The position numbers and the translations under genes were made by a program. Positions 6,232-6,411 of a stretch of DNA of 6,411 nt are shown piece by piece. Origin of the DNA: CAYOFK01 sp964403185 (lineage in GTDB: Bacteria > Bacteroidota > Bacteroidia > Bacteroidales > VadinHA17); assembly GCA_964403185.1 (NCBI GenBank), contig CAYOFK010000159.1, positions 1 through 6,411 on the forward strand. The letters are read 5' to 3'. The notes below the pieces were generated by a model. That model searched no databases. It was not told where the DNA came from and worked only from the letters and a program-made list of their open reading frames with translations. The stretch's first letter is position 1. Each line of letters begins with the position of its first letter.

Positions 6232-6411
6232 CTATCCTTTGATGGCTTTAATGCCTGGCAGTACTTTGCCTTCAATGTATTCAAGCATGGCTCCGCCACC
6301 TGTAGAAACGTAGCTCACCTTGTCGGCCAATCCGAATTTATTTACAGCTGCCACAGAGTCTCCACCACCCACAAGGCTGAAGGCACCATTGGCGGTCGAT
6401 GCGGCGATGGC
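6232..6411 (-). CDS. pgk: Phosphoglycerate kinase, C-terminal 59 residues (5' part outside window)
   Basis: Phosphoglycerate kinase transfers phosphate between 1,3-bisphosphoglycerate and ADP in glycolysis and gluconeogenesis. Only the last 59 codons and a TAG stop (6234-6232) are in the window; the open frame begins at the edge and has no start here. The family's C-terminal nucleotide-site motifs are plain: LVGGGDSVAAVNKFG (near residues 13-27 of the fragment) and VSTGGGAMLEYIEGK (35-49), followed by the usual VLPGIKAI ending. The gene is intact at its 3' end. It is followed after 16 nt by the LuxE-like gene in the same direction, suggesting cotranscription. Confidence 0.97.
   Translation of the reverse strand, partial: AIAASTANGAFSLVGGGDSVAAVNKFGLADKVSYVSTGGGAMLEYIEGKVLPGIKAIKG

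Noticed and set aside
6216..6299. N-terminal extension of the LuxE-like protein to an ATG at 6299
   Set aside because: The extension lies mostly within the pgk coding frame and does not resemble a LuxE N-terminus; the ATG at 6215 follows the pgk stop cleanly.
5226..6411. Remnant of a bioluminescence (lux) operon
   Set aside because: Only a LuxE-like gene is present; neighbours are pgk and hem genes, with no trace of luciferase, reductase or thioesterase genes.

Overview
The window comes from a bacterium, most likely a member of the Bacteroidota. That placement is inferred from the appearance of the proteins, the weak or absent Shine-Dalgarno sequences before most starts, and a stand-alone LuxE-type protein beside pgk; no database search was possible. 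Every convincing gene is on the minus strand, so transcription runs from right to left. There is no tRNA, rRNA, CRISPR array, insertion sequence or phage gene.

Right end (6411 down to 5226): the last 59 codons of phosphoglycerate kinase (pgk), then, 16 nt later, a complete 329-residue LuxE/acyl-protein synthetase-like adenylating enzyme. No luciferase (luxAB), luxC or luxD lies in the window, so this is not a light-production operon as far as can be seen.

Middle (5225 down to 4939): a 287-nt AT-rich intergenic stretch. It contains a weak hairpin pair that could end luxE transcription and a weak Bacteroidota-style promoter candidate just before hemA.

Left three quarters (4938 down to 1): a compact tetrapyrrole (heme) operon in the order hemA-hemC-hemD-hemB-hemL, with gaps of only 5, 16, 10 and 11 nt. 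HemA reduces glutamyl-tRNA to glutamate-1-semialdehyde, HemL converts that to 5-aminolevulinate, HemB condenses two of these to porphobilinogen, HemC polymerises four porphobilinogens to hydroxymethylbilane, and HemD closes the ring to uroporphyrinogen III. The operon therefore encodes the whole C5 route from charged tRNA to the first macrocycle, the branch point for heme, siroheme and cobalamin. HemL is cut by the window edge after 316 residues. Catalytic residues are intact in HemA, HemB, HemC and the visible part of HemL. For HemB and HemC, internal ATG starts place the catalytic residues at or within one position of the E. coli numbering, which argues against the slightly longer TTG and GTG starts.

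Nothing here amounts to an undescribed system. The item most worth following up is the LuxE-like protein, which keeps a cysteine six residues from its C-terminus, where the acyl-acceptor cysteine of bioluminescence LuxE lies.
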